Assembly (NCBI RefSeq): GCF_033568475.1
Contig: NC_133121.1
Span: forward strand, 127,752,375-127,816,374
Direction of reading: 5' to 3'
DNA: 64,000 bases
From: Henckelia pumila
Taxonomy: Eukaryota; Streptophyta; Magnoliopsida; Lamiales; Gesneriaceae
Shown one piece after another: positions 46,228 to 58,512 of this stretch (position 1 is its first letter; each line of letters begins with the position of its first letter). The notes below the pieces were generated by a model that was given only the letters and a program-made list of their open reading frames with translations, had not been told where the DNA came from and ran no database searches. A program made the position numbers and the translations under genes.

Positions 46228-49200
46228 TTGCTAGATTCAGGGGCTACGCATTCGTTTATCTCCCTGGAGTTTATCAGGCGGGTAGGCATCACACCTGAGA
46301 GTAGTGACAGTGAGTATGATGTTACTATGCCGTCAGGGCAGATTATTTCTACCTCGAAGGTTATTCGAGGACTGGAGTTGGAGCTGCAGGGACACTCCAT
46401 TCGAGCAGATGTAGTAGTTTTGCCGTTGAGTGGATTCGATTTGATTTTGGGCATGGACTGGTTGACAGTCAATGGAGCTTCGATTGATTTTCGTCGGAGA
46501 TCAGTGTCAGTGAGACCTACAGTAGGCGACCCGTTCACTTTTCATGCATCTTAGAGCAGTGATATTCCTCAGGTGATATCTCATATTCAGGCGAGGAAGT
46601 TGTTGAGACGGGGTTGCCAGAGGTTTCTAGCGAGTATTGTCACGACTTCAGAGCCATCTAGCAGATCATTATCAGAGATAGAGGTGGTTCGTGACTTTCC
46701 GGATGTCTTTCCGGAGGATGTTGCCGGAATTCCACCAGTGAGAGAGGTGGAGTTCAGCATCAACTTAGTGCCAGACACCGTGCCTATCTCTAAGGCACCT
46801 TACAGACTTGCTCCTACCGAGATGAAAGAGTTGAAGGAGCAGATTCAGGAGTTGTTAGAGAAAGGCTTTGTTCGTCCTAGCTTTTCTCCATGGGGGGCTC
46901 AGGTGTTATTTGTGAAGAAGAAGGATGGCAGTATGAGACTGTGCATCGATTACCGAGAGCTCAACAGGGTTACAGTGAAGAACAAGTATCCACTGCCGAG
47001 GATAGAGGATTTATTTGACCAGTTGCAGGGAGCTTCAGTGTTCTCCAAGATCGATCTGCGATCTGGGTATCATCAGTTGCGCGTCAGAGATGCAGATGTG
47101 TCCAAGACTGCTTTCAGGACACGATATGGGCATTACGAGTTCTTAGTGATGCCTTTTGGGATGACCAATGCTCCAGCGGTTTTCATGGATCTCATGAACC
47201 GAGTCTTTCAGCCATATCTAGATCAGTTCATCATAGTCTTTATTGATGATATTTTGATCTATTCTAAGAGCATTGAGGAGCATAGACAGCATCTTCAGAC
47301 AGCCTTGCAGACTTTGAGGGAGCATCGGTTGTATGCCAAGTTCAGCAAGTGCGAGTTTTGGCTTGAGCAGGTGGCATTTCTTGGCCACATTATTTCGAGA
47401 GATGGGATTGCAGTTGATCAGTCTAAGTTTGAGGCAGTGCAGAATTGGGGTATTCCGAAGAATGCTTCAGAGATTCGCAGTTTCTTGGGTTTGGCAGGAT
47501 ATTATAGGAAGTTCATCAAGGGTTTTTCCTCTATTGCAGTACCCTTGACTTCCTTGACCAAGAAGAATGCGAAGTTTATCTGGAGTTCAGACTGTCAGAG
47601 GAGCTTCGATCAGCTGAAGGAAGCACTCACTACTGCACCAGTGTTAGCGATGACAGTACCATACGAGGGGTTAGTGGTGTACACCGACGCGTCTAAACTA
47701 GGTTTAGGCGCAGTTCTTATGCAGTGTGGTAAGGTTATTGCGTATGCGTCGAGGCAGCTGAAGATTTATGAGCAGAACTACCCGACGCATGACTTGGAGT
47801 TGGCAGCAGTGGTCTTCGCTTTGAAAATCTGGAGGCACTATCTGTATGGCGAGAAGTGCAAGATTTTCACAGACCACAAGAGTCTCAAGTACTTCTTCAC
47901 ACAGAAGGAGTTGAACATGAGACAGCGCAGATGGTTGGAGTTGGTGAAGGACTATGATTGTGACATTAGCTACCATCCGGGTAAAGCTAATGTAGTGGCC
48001 GATGCTTTGAGTCGGAAGTCGTCAGTGGTATCATGTTTGACCATACAGTTACCACTACAGAGCGAGATTCAGAGATTTGGCTTGGAGTGTTATCCGAGTT
48101 GCCATGCACCGAGCTTGTCAGTGTTGACGGTGCAGCCAGTTCTGCGAGATCGGATTAGAGAGGGACAGTCTACTGATGAGGAGTTACAGCAATGGAGACA
48201 GAGAGATGAGGCTAGAGGTAATCTCTTGTATACAGTGGAGGATGGTATCGTTCAGTACCGTGGTAGGATGTGGGTACCGAACGTCGATCAGTTGAGAGCT
48301 GAGATTTTAGCAGAGGCTCACACATCTCCGTACTCCATACACCCCGGAAGTACGAAGATGTACAAAGATTTGCAGCTATTGTATTGGTGGCCCGGAATGA
48401 AGAGTGACATCGGGAGAGTGGTGTCAGAGTGCTTGACTTGTCAGCAAGTCAAGGCAGAGCATCAGCGTCCAGCAGGACTTCTTAGACCTCTTCCTATTCC
48501 GGAATGGAAATGGGAGAATATTACGATGGACTTTGTGGTTGGCTTACCGAGGAGTGCCAGAGGTTGTACAGCGATTTGGGTGATTGTGGATAGACTCACC
48601 AAGTCAGCTCATTTCTTGCCGGTGAGGACTACTTATACTTTGACACAGTATGCAGAGCTTTACATCAGAGAGATTGTTAGACTGCATGGCATACCAGTGT
48701 CTATTGTGTCAGACAGAGATCCGAGATTCACATCTGCGTTTTGGAAGAGTCTGCACACAGCTTTGGGGACGAGGCTTTTGTTCAGTACAGCATTTCATCC
48801 CCAGATAGATGGTCAGTCTGAGAGGGTGATCCAGGTTCTCGAGGACCTTCTGAGAGCTTGTGTCATTGATTTTCGGGGCTCTTGGGAGACTAGACTGCCA
48901 TTAGTGGAGTTTACCTATAACAACAGTTTTCAGTCGTCTATAGGTATGGCTCCTTATGCAGCATTGTATGGGAGGAGATGCAGATCTCCTGTGCATTGGG
49001 ATGAGGTTGGTGAGCGGATTTTGCTGGGTCCTGAGATTGTGCAGCAGACAGCTGACATAGTGACTCAGATTCGAGATCGGATGAGGACTGCTCAGAGTCG
49101 GCAGAAGAGTTATGCAGATGCCAGACGACGAGATTTGGAGTTCGCTGTAGGTGATCACGTGTTCCTGAAGGTGTCACCTATGAAGGGAGTAGTGCGCTTT

Positions 49201-49566
49201 GGCCGGAGAGGCAAGCTTAATCCAAGGTATATAGGGCCATTCGAAATCTTAGAGAGAGTTGGCACGTTGGCCTACCGTTTAGCTCTACCACCGGGGCTAG
49301 CGGCAGTGCACAACGTTTTTCATGTATCCATGCTTCGGAGATATGTCTCAAACCCATCGCATGTGTTGGATTTCGAGCCCTTACAGTTGCCACCAGATCT
49401 AGTGTATGAGGAGAGGCCAGTACGGATCTTGGCAAGGGAGGAGCGGAGGCTTAGGACGCGGGTCATACCGATGGTCAGAGTCCAGTGGCTGAATCACTCG
49501 GAGGAGGAAGCTACTTGGGAGACCGAGGCAGACATGAGGACTCGCTACCCGGAGTTGTTCTGGTAA
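46228..49566 (+). mobile_element. protease-RT-RNase H-integrase-chromodomain region of the gypsy element
   Basis: In order: aspartic protease with LLDSGATHSF; reverse transcriptase with VFIDDIL; RNase H with VYTDASK; integrase with the HHCC zinc finger (ending CLTCQQVK) and the DDE core; and a chromodomain-like C-terminus with [14 protein letters not shown]. The domain order RT-RH-INT identifies Ty3/gypsy, and the C-terminal chromodomain the chromovirus branch. Confidence 0.9.
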
Positions 49567-49611
49567 GTACTTTAATTTCGAGGACGAAATTCAATTTAAG
49601 GGGGGGAGAAT

Positions 49612-52273
49612 TGTAACACCCGGTATTTTTAAATACGTAAATCCGCATGCATAATTAGGGTATTTAATTATTTAAATTTATGATTTATGGGTTAAATAAT
49701 TATTTGAATTATTTGTGCATGATTTAATTTATTTTTAAGCATTTAACCCATAATTAGTGATTTTTATGATTTTTAGTATTTTAATTATTTTATCGCGTAG
49801 ACGGGACCGTGGACGGACGAGATGACAACTTTCTATCCAATTTATTTCATGAGCCTTTTTAGAGCCCAAAAATATTATTTTGAGTTTTAGTTCCTCAAAA
49901 TTTTTAGTATTTAATTTTATATAATTTTAGGAGTCCGTTTTTATTCAAAATAAGCCAAAATAATGACTTTTTATTATTTTTAAAATTTCCTTAATTATAT
50001 ATTTCGGGATTTATGATTTAGTATCAGATTTAAATCTTTTAAGTGGAGTTTAAATTATATTATTTTGTATATTACTAACCTAATTAATTATATTATCTAT
50101 CTACCTAATTTTAATTATTTTAAAAAACCTAAAATTTCTACCCAACTCCACGCCCAAGACCTATCAGCCGCCTCCCCACTATTCCTCATCCTCTTCAGCC
50201 TCCATTGCCACGCTCCAGCAGCTTCCAGCACCTCCATAGCCTCAACTCTTGTGGTTTTCAAGTCGAATCATCGTCCCGTCGTCCCGGACTCGTCGCCTTC
50301 TCGTTTTCTCTACTATTTCGGTGAAAGGCATGATTTTCTTCTTGTTTTTAACATCATATCAGTATGTATTATGTAGGTTAAGGGTAGGCATCGAAATTCT
50401 TTAAGTATTTTTTAGAAAATGGTTGAAGCTTGTTGTTTGCATGCATGTTCATGGTTCACGTTGTTTTGATGGCATGGCTTGGTTTAGGGCTGAGGGTTCG
50501 GTCAGGAGGGGTCCTTGGGTGCCTAAGGATCGAACCATGGTCAGGTTGCAGGCTGGGTGAGGGCTAGCCGATCGGGTTTTGCTTGGAAGGGGCTGTGAGT
50601 GCAGTTTAGGGTTAAGTGGAAGAATGGTTCGGGTTCGAGCTAGGGGCCATGGCTGGGGCTGAGCCATGATAGGTTGGGACCGCCCAGATGTGGGCTACAT
50701 CTGGGCGGCGGTGCTCCGGCCAGGGGTGGCCGGAGCCGGCCGGCAGCAGGCCAAGAAGGCCTGCTGCTCTCGGCCGAGAGGAATCAAGGAGGGGGGGTCG
50801 GGTTTAATGTCCTGCAGGGTTCCGGGTCGGGTTGTGGGGCTTGGGTCGGGTCAGTAGGTTAGTGGGTCGGGTTAAGTTGGTCCGGGTCCGGGTTTGGTGG
50901 GCCGGGCTCGAGTCTTTTTATTTTTAAAGTATTTTAGGAATTAATTGGTTTTTGGGCCAATTAATTAGAAATAAAATTATTTGGGTTCCCAAATAATTTT
51001 ATTTGGGCTTTTAAAATTTTAATTAAGTTAGTCCATTAATTTTATGGGCTTTTGAGCCCATAAAAGTTATTGGGCCAGTCTTTGGGTTTTGGGCCCATTG
51101 GGCCAGTTTAAGTTGTTATTGGGCTTAGAATGTTTTAAGTGGGCTTTAATTATTTAATTGGGCTTAGAATAATTTTTATTGGGCTTAAGTATGTTATTGG
51201 GCCAGTCTCAGTGTTAATGGGCCAGATTTAAGTAAATGACTTGAGTGTTAGGGCCAGCAGTCCAGGACCATCCATGAGAAAATTTGCATGTGTTCTGATT
51301 ATATATTTAATTATTTTTATGCATTGAAGTTATTTTAATATTTATATGTTAGTAAGAAATTAAATTAAATATATATGAAGGACACACATTTTATTCAAGT
51401 ACATGCATTCATGAAATAATATTTTATGCATGATTTAATGTTTAAGGTTGAGCAAGAAAATATTTTATGTTGGAAGTTGAAGTAGTGTGACAATTTAAGG
51501 GGGATTCGTCCCCATATGATTGAAGGGCAGTTTACTGCCAATTTAAGAGGTGATTCGTCACCGGCCACGTACGTTGGTTTCCACGCTGATCAGTATTTAA
51601 TGTATGATTTAAGGTTACACTATGGATACAACCATGCTATGTTAGAAAAATTAATTTGCTCAACAATGTTATGTGTTATGTTATTTTTTTTAAAGTTAAT
51701 GTAAGTTATGTTATGTTATGATATTTTTAAGCATGCTCATGTATACGTATGTATTAGTATGAAATTGATTTAAATTATTTTAAACCCTTGTTATGTTAGC
51801 ATGTTGGGCCTCTAGGCTCACTACACTGGTATGGTGCAGGTGAGTACATAGAGGAGGATGTAGCTCCCACCGGAGGCGAGGATGTATGAGCGGACATGCA
51901 GTGACCCCGTGACCGTGATAGATGTCTGAGTCACATGCATGTTTTATTTATGTCAGCATGTTACATTTTATATTATTTTTTTCAGCGGTTGTGAATTTTG
52001 AATACTTTATGAAATATTGTCAGTGCATGCAAATTTTAATCATTTTATTTATGCAGTATTTTTAATTAAATGTTTGACTCAGATGTTTATTTTATTTTAA
52101 AGAATGCATTTTTATTTAAGTATTTAATTGTTTATTTATTTATTTATTTATTTTAAATCTTTTTATTCTGTGCATATATGTATGGGCATATATGTACATA
52201 TTTTATTTAGTAAGTATAAAAAAAAATATTTTCCGCATATTTATTTATTAATTATAGAGCTAGGGTCGTTTCA
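49612..52273 (+). repeat. 3' LTR of the gypsy element
   Basis: It is 2662 bp and nearly identical to the 5' LTR. It follows a G-rich polypurine tract and is followed directly by the duplicated target site and the second half of the Helitron remnant. Confidence 0.92.
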
Positions 52274-52515
52274 GTCTTAAAATTTTAATATGTGACGATG
52301 ACGAAAATAAAATAAACTCAACTACAAATGTTGTATTTAAGGATTTTTTTTTCAAAATTTGTAATAATACTTTTTTCACTTTATTTTTAAAATTTATTAG
52401 TGATTGTTAATTTAGATTTTTTATTTACCATTTGATTACAAACCCAAATTTTTCATGCTATGTAATTTTTATTTGTTATATACACAATCTGTGTATTGCA
52501 TGAATGAAATACTAA
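52274..52515 (+). pseudogene. Decayed Helitron, 3' end after the gypsy insertion
   Basis: The helicase frame resumes exactly after the duplicated target site: LKILICDDDENK, then STTNVVFKDFF, which is the usual C-terminal end of plant RepHel proteins. The Helitron 3' terminus is legible: a hairpin TACACAATCTGTGTA at 52481-52495, a short spacer and CTAA at 52512-52515 followed by T. The 5' end of this Helitron was not found. Confidence 0.75.
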
Positions 52516-52615
52516 TAATAAATAAAATTAAAAGTGACTTAAGCTATCCAAAAATAAAAGTTAACCTGCATTGTTTCCAAAATTTAAGTTATCTTACCAA
52601 CTAGGCTACCCTTCT

Positions 52616-52664
<49 letters not shown>

Positions 52665-53958
52665 TTATACTGAACAAAATTCATATATAATAATAAAAAT
52701 TCTAAAAATTTTGCGGGAGGGGGTTGTGGCCCCCTAAGCCATATTGTACATCCACCCCTGATTACCCTTGATGGACCAGTCAAAGACACGAACATCTTTG
52801 GTATAAAAATTATCAAGTGAAGAAGAATGCAAGTTACTTGCGAAAAGTTAAAAAAATATAACTAAGGAAAAAGGGAAACTAAAGGATGTAATGATGTTGA
52901 TGCGACGATCAAAAAAATGACTCCCGGATGATAAATGAGAACTCGGGCAACGGACGGTGAGCCTCCTCGTCTCTTTGCAAATGATGTCTGCACACAGAAA
53001 AACAAGAAAACTCGTAAGTGGGTAGTCGGAAGGGTTTTTGGCGTCGCCACTCGAATGCTTAAGTCAGATTAAGATGTATAGAGTGAGCTCAGAAATTTTG
53101 AGAGGGTGAGTGTGAATAAATATGAAAGTGTTTGTGAAAGTGATAATGAACGTAACTTAACCAAGCCCGGGATACCAGTATATATAGTTGGTCAACAGGT
53201 CATTCAATGATTATACAGCATGAGTTTAACTGAAAATCATTAAATGTGATGGGATAACATTAAATATGACTAGTGATGGGATAACATTAAATATGACTAG
53301 ATGTCCTCCGTAATTTTTGGGAAAATCCATATCGTTTCAACGTGATGACTGTTTTCTTTGTCCGTAAAAAAAGTCAACACACGTAAGATAAACGTGATCT
53401 CTTCTTGTCCTTGAAAAATAGAAGACCCGGGGCTTTCTGCCAAGCCGGGCCATCCATCCTATCCTAAGGGAAGAACATGTACTTACTGAGATGATGTGGT
53501 CTATTCCAATCCTTACAAGAGCTTGGTTTCTTGAACATCCAGGTTTTTTTCACCCACTTGAGTCTCTGGACACACGATCAACTCCCGATCTTATTTGGCC
53601 ACTCGGATCTAAATAATCCGGGCTATCTTAACGGGTATCAGATGTATTTACCCAAACCTTGTTGATATTTCACATTAATCGTTGTCATTTAATTATTTGT
53701 CATTTTTTTTAGGAAATTATTTGTCATTTTGGGTTCGTGTAACTAGTATATAAACTAGTATATATAACACTGCAAGATCATTTCTTGTATTTCTATATTC
53801 ATAGAACCTGGCTTTCTTAATTCAATATATAATATTTACCCATAATAATTCACAGTTGAGAAAAGTAACGACTTTAGTGCTCTTCCCAATCCAAAGTGTA
53901 GAACTTTTCTTTATTTTGGAGGAAACGTTGATTTAAAATTTAAAGAAGGGGTGAAAGA
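52516..53958. other. Repeat-rich spacer
   Basis: It holds an AT microsatellite at about 52620-52662 and a fragment with GGGGGTTGTGGCCCCCTAAG and CATCCACCCCTG near 52710-52765, like the end of a common plant repeat. A degenerate repetitive block at about 52850-53660 (CGGACGGTGAGCCTCC, GGCGTCGCCACTCG) resembles plant LTR sequence, but no termini were found. No gene is recognised. Confidence 0.4.
53247..53300 (+). repeat. 27-bp perfect tandem duplication
   Basis: Two exact adjacent copies of the 27-bp unit that begins TGATGGGATAAC and ends AATATGACTAG. The duplication lies inside the degenerate LTR-like block. Confidence 0.9.
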
Positions 53959-54194
53959 ATGAAAAGCCTCGTCAAGTCAAGAAAAGCATCTCCAGTTACA
54001 AACTTCTACCCTCCTTTTTTTTACTGTTCATCTTCCATACCTGAAAATCTCAAATCTTTCCCGAAAAATATATCTCCAGGTCATTACAAAGGGGAGCAAT
54101 CGAACAAAGAATCCTCCCACATTCGGGGGTATGAACAAGAGCAATCATTGGTTTTGAAACTCGAAGAAAGACTATAAAAGAGGATTTTTGAAGA

Positions 54195-56576
54195 ATGGAA
54201 CCTAGCATTGAATGCATATCAGTCCTTGAAGGGATGCACGAAGATGAGATCCTTAACGCCCATTCATTTTCGCAGTTTTCAACTTCAAAGCCATTCTCTC
54301 ACAATAATAATCTCAATGGTGGGTTGACTACTCCGCCCGCAAGTGTTCACGAGCTTCTTGAATGCCCTGTTTGTACCAATTCTATGTACCCTCCCATCCA
54401 TCAGGTTGGTTATCTCGTATCGTTCTTTTACTATCAATAATTGTTATTGTTATTATTATTTTTTATGGGTTTTGTTTGATTCGTTGGGTATTGTTGATTT
54501 GTTTCCAAGATTTACTATTTTCTTGGTATTTTGGACAAATGGTACATTTCCTGTTGATGGTTATTATTGAAATGTTTCTTTTTGTTTTCTTCACACGATT
54601 GTTTTTGTGAGAAGTAATTGTTAGTGATCAAGGCTGTAAATTGAGGGAATGGTTTCATTTTCTGCAGAATTTAGTGTAATTTGGATCTGTGTTTCCGTGC
54701 TTGGTTTGAACGATGGGATGCTATAGCAAGAATTATATACTTCCAGGATTATGCGCTGACCTGTAGGATTGACCAATTGGTCCTTTTTTTTAGTTATTCG
54801 AATTCTTGAATTTGTCAGAAAATGGTCTTTCATGAATTATGCAGCTGCTTGATTTAACCGCATTTGTCGGTAGAACCATGGTTTCATGGAAATCGTGTTT
54901 CTAAGTGTATCTCAGTGAGGAAGTCCTGTGGTGCGAAGTAGGTTTCGATTGAATGCCATAAGCGAGGCTTTTCTGGATTTCTTGCAGACTTCATATGCTT
55001 GACTGAGGAAATGCTTAATGTTTGGATTTTGAATTTGTCATCAATCAACCTAAAAATATGAATTTGACCATACTTCACAAAGTTCCTTTCAGAAGTCAAA
55101 AGCACGAAAAATGTCATCTTTGATGGTTTAACTTGTAAGAGGAGGTTTGTAATAAACGTGCTGGTAAATAAAAAATTGCATCTTTTTTCATCCAGTGTCG
55201 GGACACAATTTTTGTTGATATAGTTCGTTCTGGGGTTTCAAAGGCTTAAATACACTGAACATCAAATATGTGAAACTTTTGGAAGGTGACATATTTCAAT
55301 GTATGGAATTTTTTTTTCCTGTTAACCAATAAACGATGCACGGGTATTTTTGTGTATGCTTTCAAATAATTTTCCTCTTTTACATTATGTACTTGAGAAT
55401 TTCCCCGTTAGATTTTTACTCATTCGTGGATTAATGTATTGCCAGCTTGAAGACGAATCTTGGCTATCATGTTGCCTTATTAATCATGAACATTTTTTTG
55501 CGTAAATATTATTGACATTTTATCGAGGGCAAGCATGGTATCAAACTCGTGTTAAACTTGTCTTCGTGGGCGGTTCAATTCTGTTTTGTTACAAAAAATA
55601 TTTGTATTCGATTGACCTATTATTCAAGTCGATTACTGCAGTGCCACAACGGGCATACACTGTGTTCCACTTGTAAAGTAAGGGTGCACAACAGATGTCC
55701 TACTTGTAGACAGGAGCTTGGCGATATAAGATGCTTAGCACTTGAAAAAGTGGCTGAATCCCTTGAACTTCCTTGCAAGCATAGCTCCCTTGGATGCCCT
55801 GAAATCTTCCCTTACTACAGTAAACTGAAACATGAAGCCATTTGTAATTTTAGGCCTTACAACTGCCCTTACGCGGGATCAGAGTGCTCCATCGCTGGTG
55901 ATATTCCACGCCTTGTTTCCCACTTGAGAGATGATCACAAGGTGGACATGCATTCAGGATGCACGTTTAATCATCGTTACGTGAAATCAAATCCTCGAGA
56001 TGTAGAGAATGCGACATGGATGCTAACGGTGTGGATTTATGCATCTGTAACATGTTCTTACCTTTAGTTAATCTTGTCCAGAGATTGACTGGCGGTCTTT
56101 AAAGAATATACTTTCGGGCTCTTTTATTTGATTCTCCAAATTGTGGTTTGCATAAATGAATTTGGCCTAATTGCATCTAAAACTTCATTTACAATATCCA
56201 TTTCTGTATCCAGGTCTTCCATTGTTTTGGTCAGTATTTTTGCCTTCATTTTGAAGCTTTCCAACTCGGAGGTGCCCCTGTATATATGGCTTTTCTTCGG
56301 TTCATGGGAGACGAGATGGAGGCTCGGAACTTTAGCTACAGTCTGGAGGTTGGAGGAAACGGTAGGAAACTTATATGGGAGGGCACCCCTCGAAGCATTA
56401 GAGATGGTCACCGAAAGGTTCGAGACAGTCATGATGGCCTCATCATACAGCGCAACATGGCACTTTTTTTCTCAGGAGGAGACAAGAACGAGCTTAAGCT
56501 TCGTGTAACCGGTCGTATATGGAAGGAACCACAGAATCCAGATGGTGGAGCTTGCATACCCAATCTCTGTAGTTAA
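54195..56576 (+). CDS. SINA/SIAH-type RING E3 ubiquitin ligase (SINAT-like), three exons
   Basis: The exons are 54195-54404, 55642-56028 and 56214-56576, giving 319 aa. All introns are phase 0 with GT-AG borders, and intron 1 is 1237 bp. The C3HC4 RING starts at CPVC (57-60) and, across the first splice junction, uses C71, H75, C78, C81, C89 and C92. A SIAH-type zinc finger follows (CKHSSLGC ... CNFRPYNCPYAG ... HLRDDH), then the TRAF-like substrate-binding and dimerisation domain of the last exon, ending GGACIPNLCS as in SINAT2-4. The family ubiquitinates targets such as transcription factors, TRAF/autophagy proteins and ESCRT parts, in cytosol or nucleus; which target applies here is unknown. 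The N-terminal 50 residues are divergent and polar, as is usual. At FQLGGAP the family more often has Met in place of the second Gly. Confidence 0.94.
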
Positions 56577-57623
56577 CTTTTTTGTTTGTTTGATTGTTTC
56601 CTTATCTGAGCTGATGAATTGTTCAGCTAATGCTCTCAGGGATTACATTTTCAAAATTATTGGTTACTGCATGTATGTGGTGCAATATCTGCTGCTGTAA
56701 TTTTCAGTAAATTCATAAGCTTCCTTTTGCATTATTGCTGGTCAGTATCAAATGTTTTAAACGACTGGTTTTTTTGACTTTTTTTTACAATTTTGTTCTA
56801 CCCAAACGAATTTTATTACTTTCCTTTTATCTTTTCAAATGCAAATTTTTTTTGTAGTCAATCAATCAAATCTCTTACGTGTTCATTTTATATTAATATG
56901 AATTCTAGTAAAAAATTTAAAAAAATGCTAACTCATCATATTTTACCAGGCGCATATTTGCAAGTGGAACTAAATTTCTTCATTTTTTTTAATCCCTCAT
57001 TCTTGGATTTCAAATCCTTTCAGATCTCAAATCCTTTCAGATTTAATTTGTTTGAAATTTGAATTGAAATATGGATTCTAAATAAAGTTAATCCTGGATA
57101 TATTTGAGAAATTAAGCTTATTTATTTTTCTTATTTTACCATTTTCTGTTTTCATATCTCTGAGTAGAAGACTGGACAAGAGTCATTATTCCACGATTGA
57201 AGGGGCCAAGTGATATTGAAGATTTAAACTCACACAAAGTAATTAATTCCCTTTTTATGAATATTCTGTTCCGATGGTGAATGCAATTTCCCTTTGTTTT
57301 ATGACCGAGTCGTCATCAAGAATGTGCAAACCAATTGGATCATTTTTTTCCACTTTCCTTTGTGATCTTGAAGGTAAATTTCATTTCTTGTAGGAGGAGA
57401 GGGGGACTTGGTTTATCCTTTATTTTCCTTTTAATTTTATTCCTTGGATGCGAACACAACATCGTTAAAAATGTTCCAAGTCAGTCTCTTCTCTAATTCC
57501 ACAATTGGAGATGTTGGATAGATCTGACCCATTATCTTCTCCAAATACTCCCAAGTCAGCCTCCTTCCTCTTAAATCTTAAGCCCAGTTTGGTAGGGTTG
57601 ATTAACGCAAGATTAGTTATTTA
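56577..57623. other. 3' UTR of the SINAT gene and spacer
   Basis: The first ~200 bp are probably 3' UTR. A short direct repeat ATCTCAAATCCTTTCAGAT lies near 57000-57045. The segment 57575-57623 (GCCCAGTTTGGTAGGG) may be the end of a larger element that received the Harbinger-type insertion. Confidence 0.4.
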
Positions 57624-58512
57624 GAGCATCTTCAATGGGAGGTTCAAATTTGAGGTTCAAATTTTGAACCAAAAAAAATGAACCCACTACCATTGTGGGT
57701 AGTGGGTTCATGGTTTAAAATATAAACATGGTTCAAATGTATGAACCATGTTCATACTTACTTTTTCTGAAAACATTTGGGGAATTGTGTATGAAAATGC
57801 CATCCTTTCCTATTTTTTTTATTTTTTTAATGATTTGTTTTTTTAAAACAATTTTTTTTCTGAAATTTTGTTAACAATTACGTTATCTTCATATTTATTG
57901 TTTTAAATTTTTTAACAATTTTATTAATATTATTTTGATAAAATAATAAAATTTACTAAATAATTAAAAATTGATATATGATTAATTAAATTAAATAAAT
58001 TAACATTATTATCATAAATATTAATTTAGTTACATAATTTAAAATTATTACTATAAACAATTCAATGTCATTTTTTTAAGTTGAAATTAAAACTTGTAGT
58101 ATGTTTTAGTAGCATGCCATTTTCAATTAAGTAGTTTTTAACAAAATTTTATAAATCTTTAAAATATAACATAATACTCTATATCAAATTTAAAATATTT
58201 TAATTAAAATTTAGTTGAAAGATTATTTTTATTATAAAAATTATTATTTTATTAAACTTGTAATTTAAATTTTGTAGAAATTATTACCTAAATATATATT
58301 TATTTAAATATGTATGTGCACAATATATAAATAAAAATAGTAAATTAAATGAAAGAATTAATGTTTGATTTGATAGCGGGATCAGCGGTTGTGTTTTTTG
58401 GGTTAATGATGGAGGATGAAAGGTTTAAAAAGTAATGAATTTTAAACTTTTGAGATGGCAGTACAGGTGGCAAAAATGAACCCATTTTTTGGGTTCATGA
58501 CTGGAGATGCCC
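57624..58512. mobile_element. PIF/Harbinger-like MITE (889 bp) with TTA target site
   Basis: The left end GAGCATCTTCAATGG and the right end TGGAGATGCCC are inverted repeats (G-GCATCT-CA), followed inside by GGTTCA and TGAACCC. It is flanked by TTA on both sides (57621-57623 and 58513-58515), the PIF/Harbinger target. The interior is AT-rich and non-coding, with an internal hairpin GAACCCACTACC / GGTAGTGGGTTC. Confidence 0.7.

Larger units (their letters stand above)
42120..52273 (+). mobile_element. Ty3/gypsy LTR retrotransposon, chromovirus (Tekay/Del-like), nearly whole
   Basis: The element is about 10.15 kb with two LTRs of 2664 and 2662 bp that begin TGTAACACCC and end TTTCA. A primer-binding site complementary to initiator tRNA-Met (TGGTATCAGAGC) follows the 5' LTR two bases on. 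Gag, protease, reverse transcriptase, RNase H, integrase and a C-terminal chromodomain-like region occur in the Ty3/gypsy order. A purine-rich tract (AAGGGGGGGAGAA) precedes the 3' LTR. The flanks ATCTT and GTCTT are a 5-bp target-site duplication with one mismatch. The LTRs differ at roughly 14 places by eye, about 0.5%, which at usual plant rates means well under one million years. It looks almost whole, with about two breaks. It lies in the same direction as the Helitron helicase it interrupts. Confidence 0.92.
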
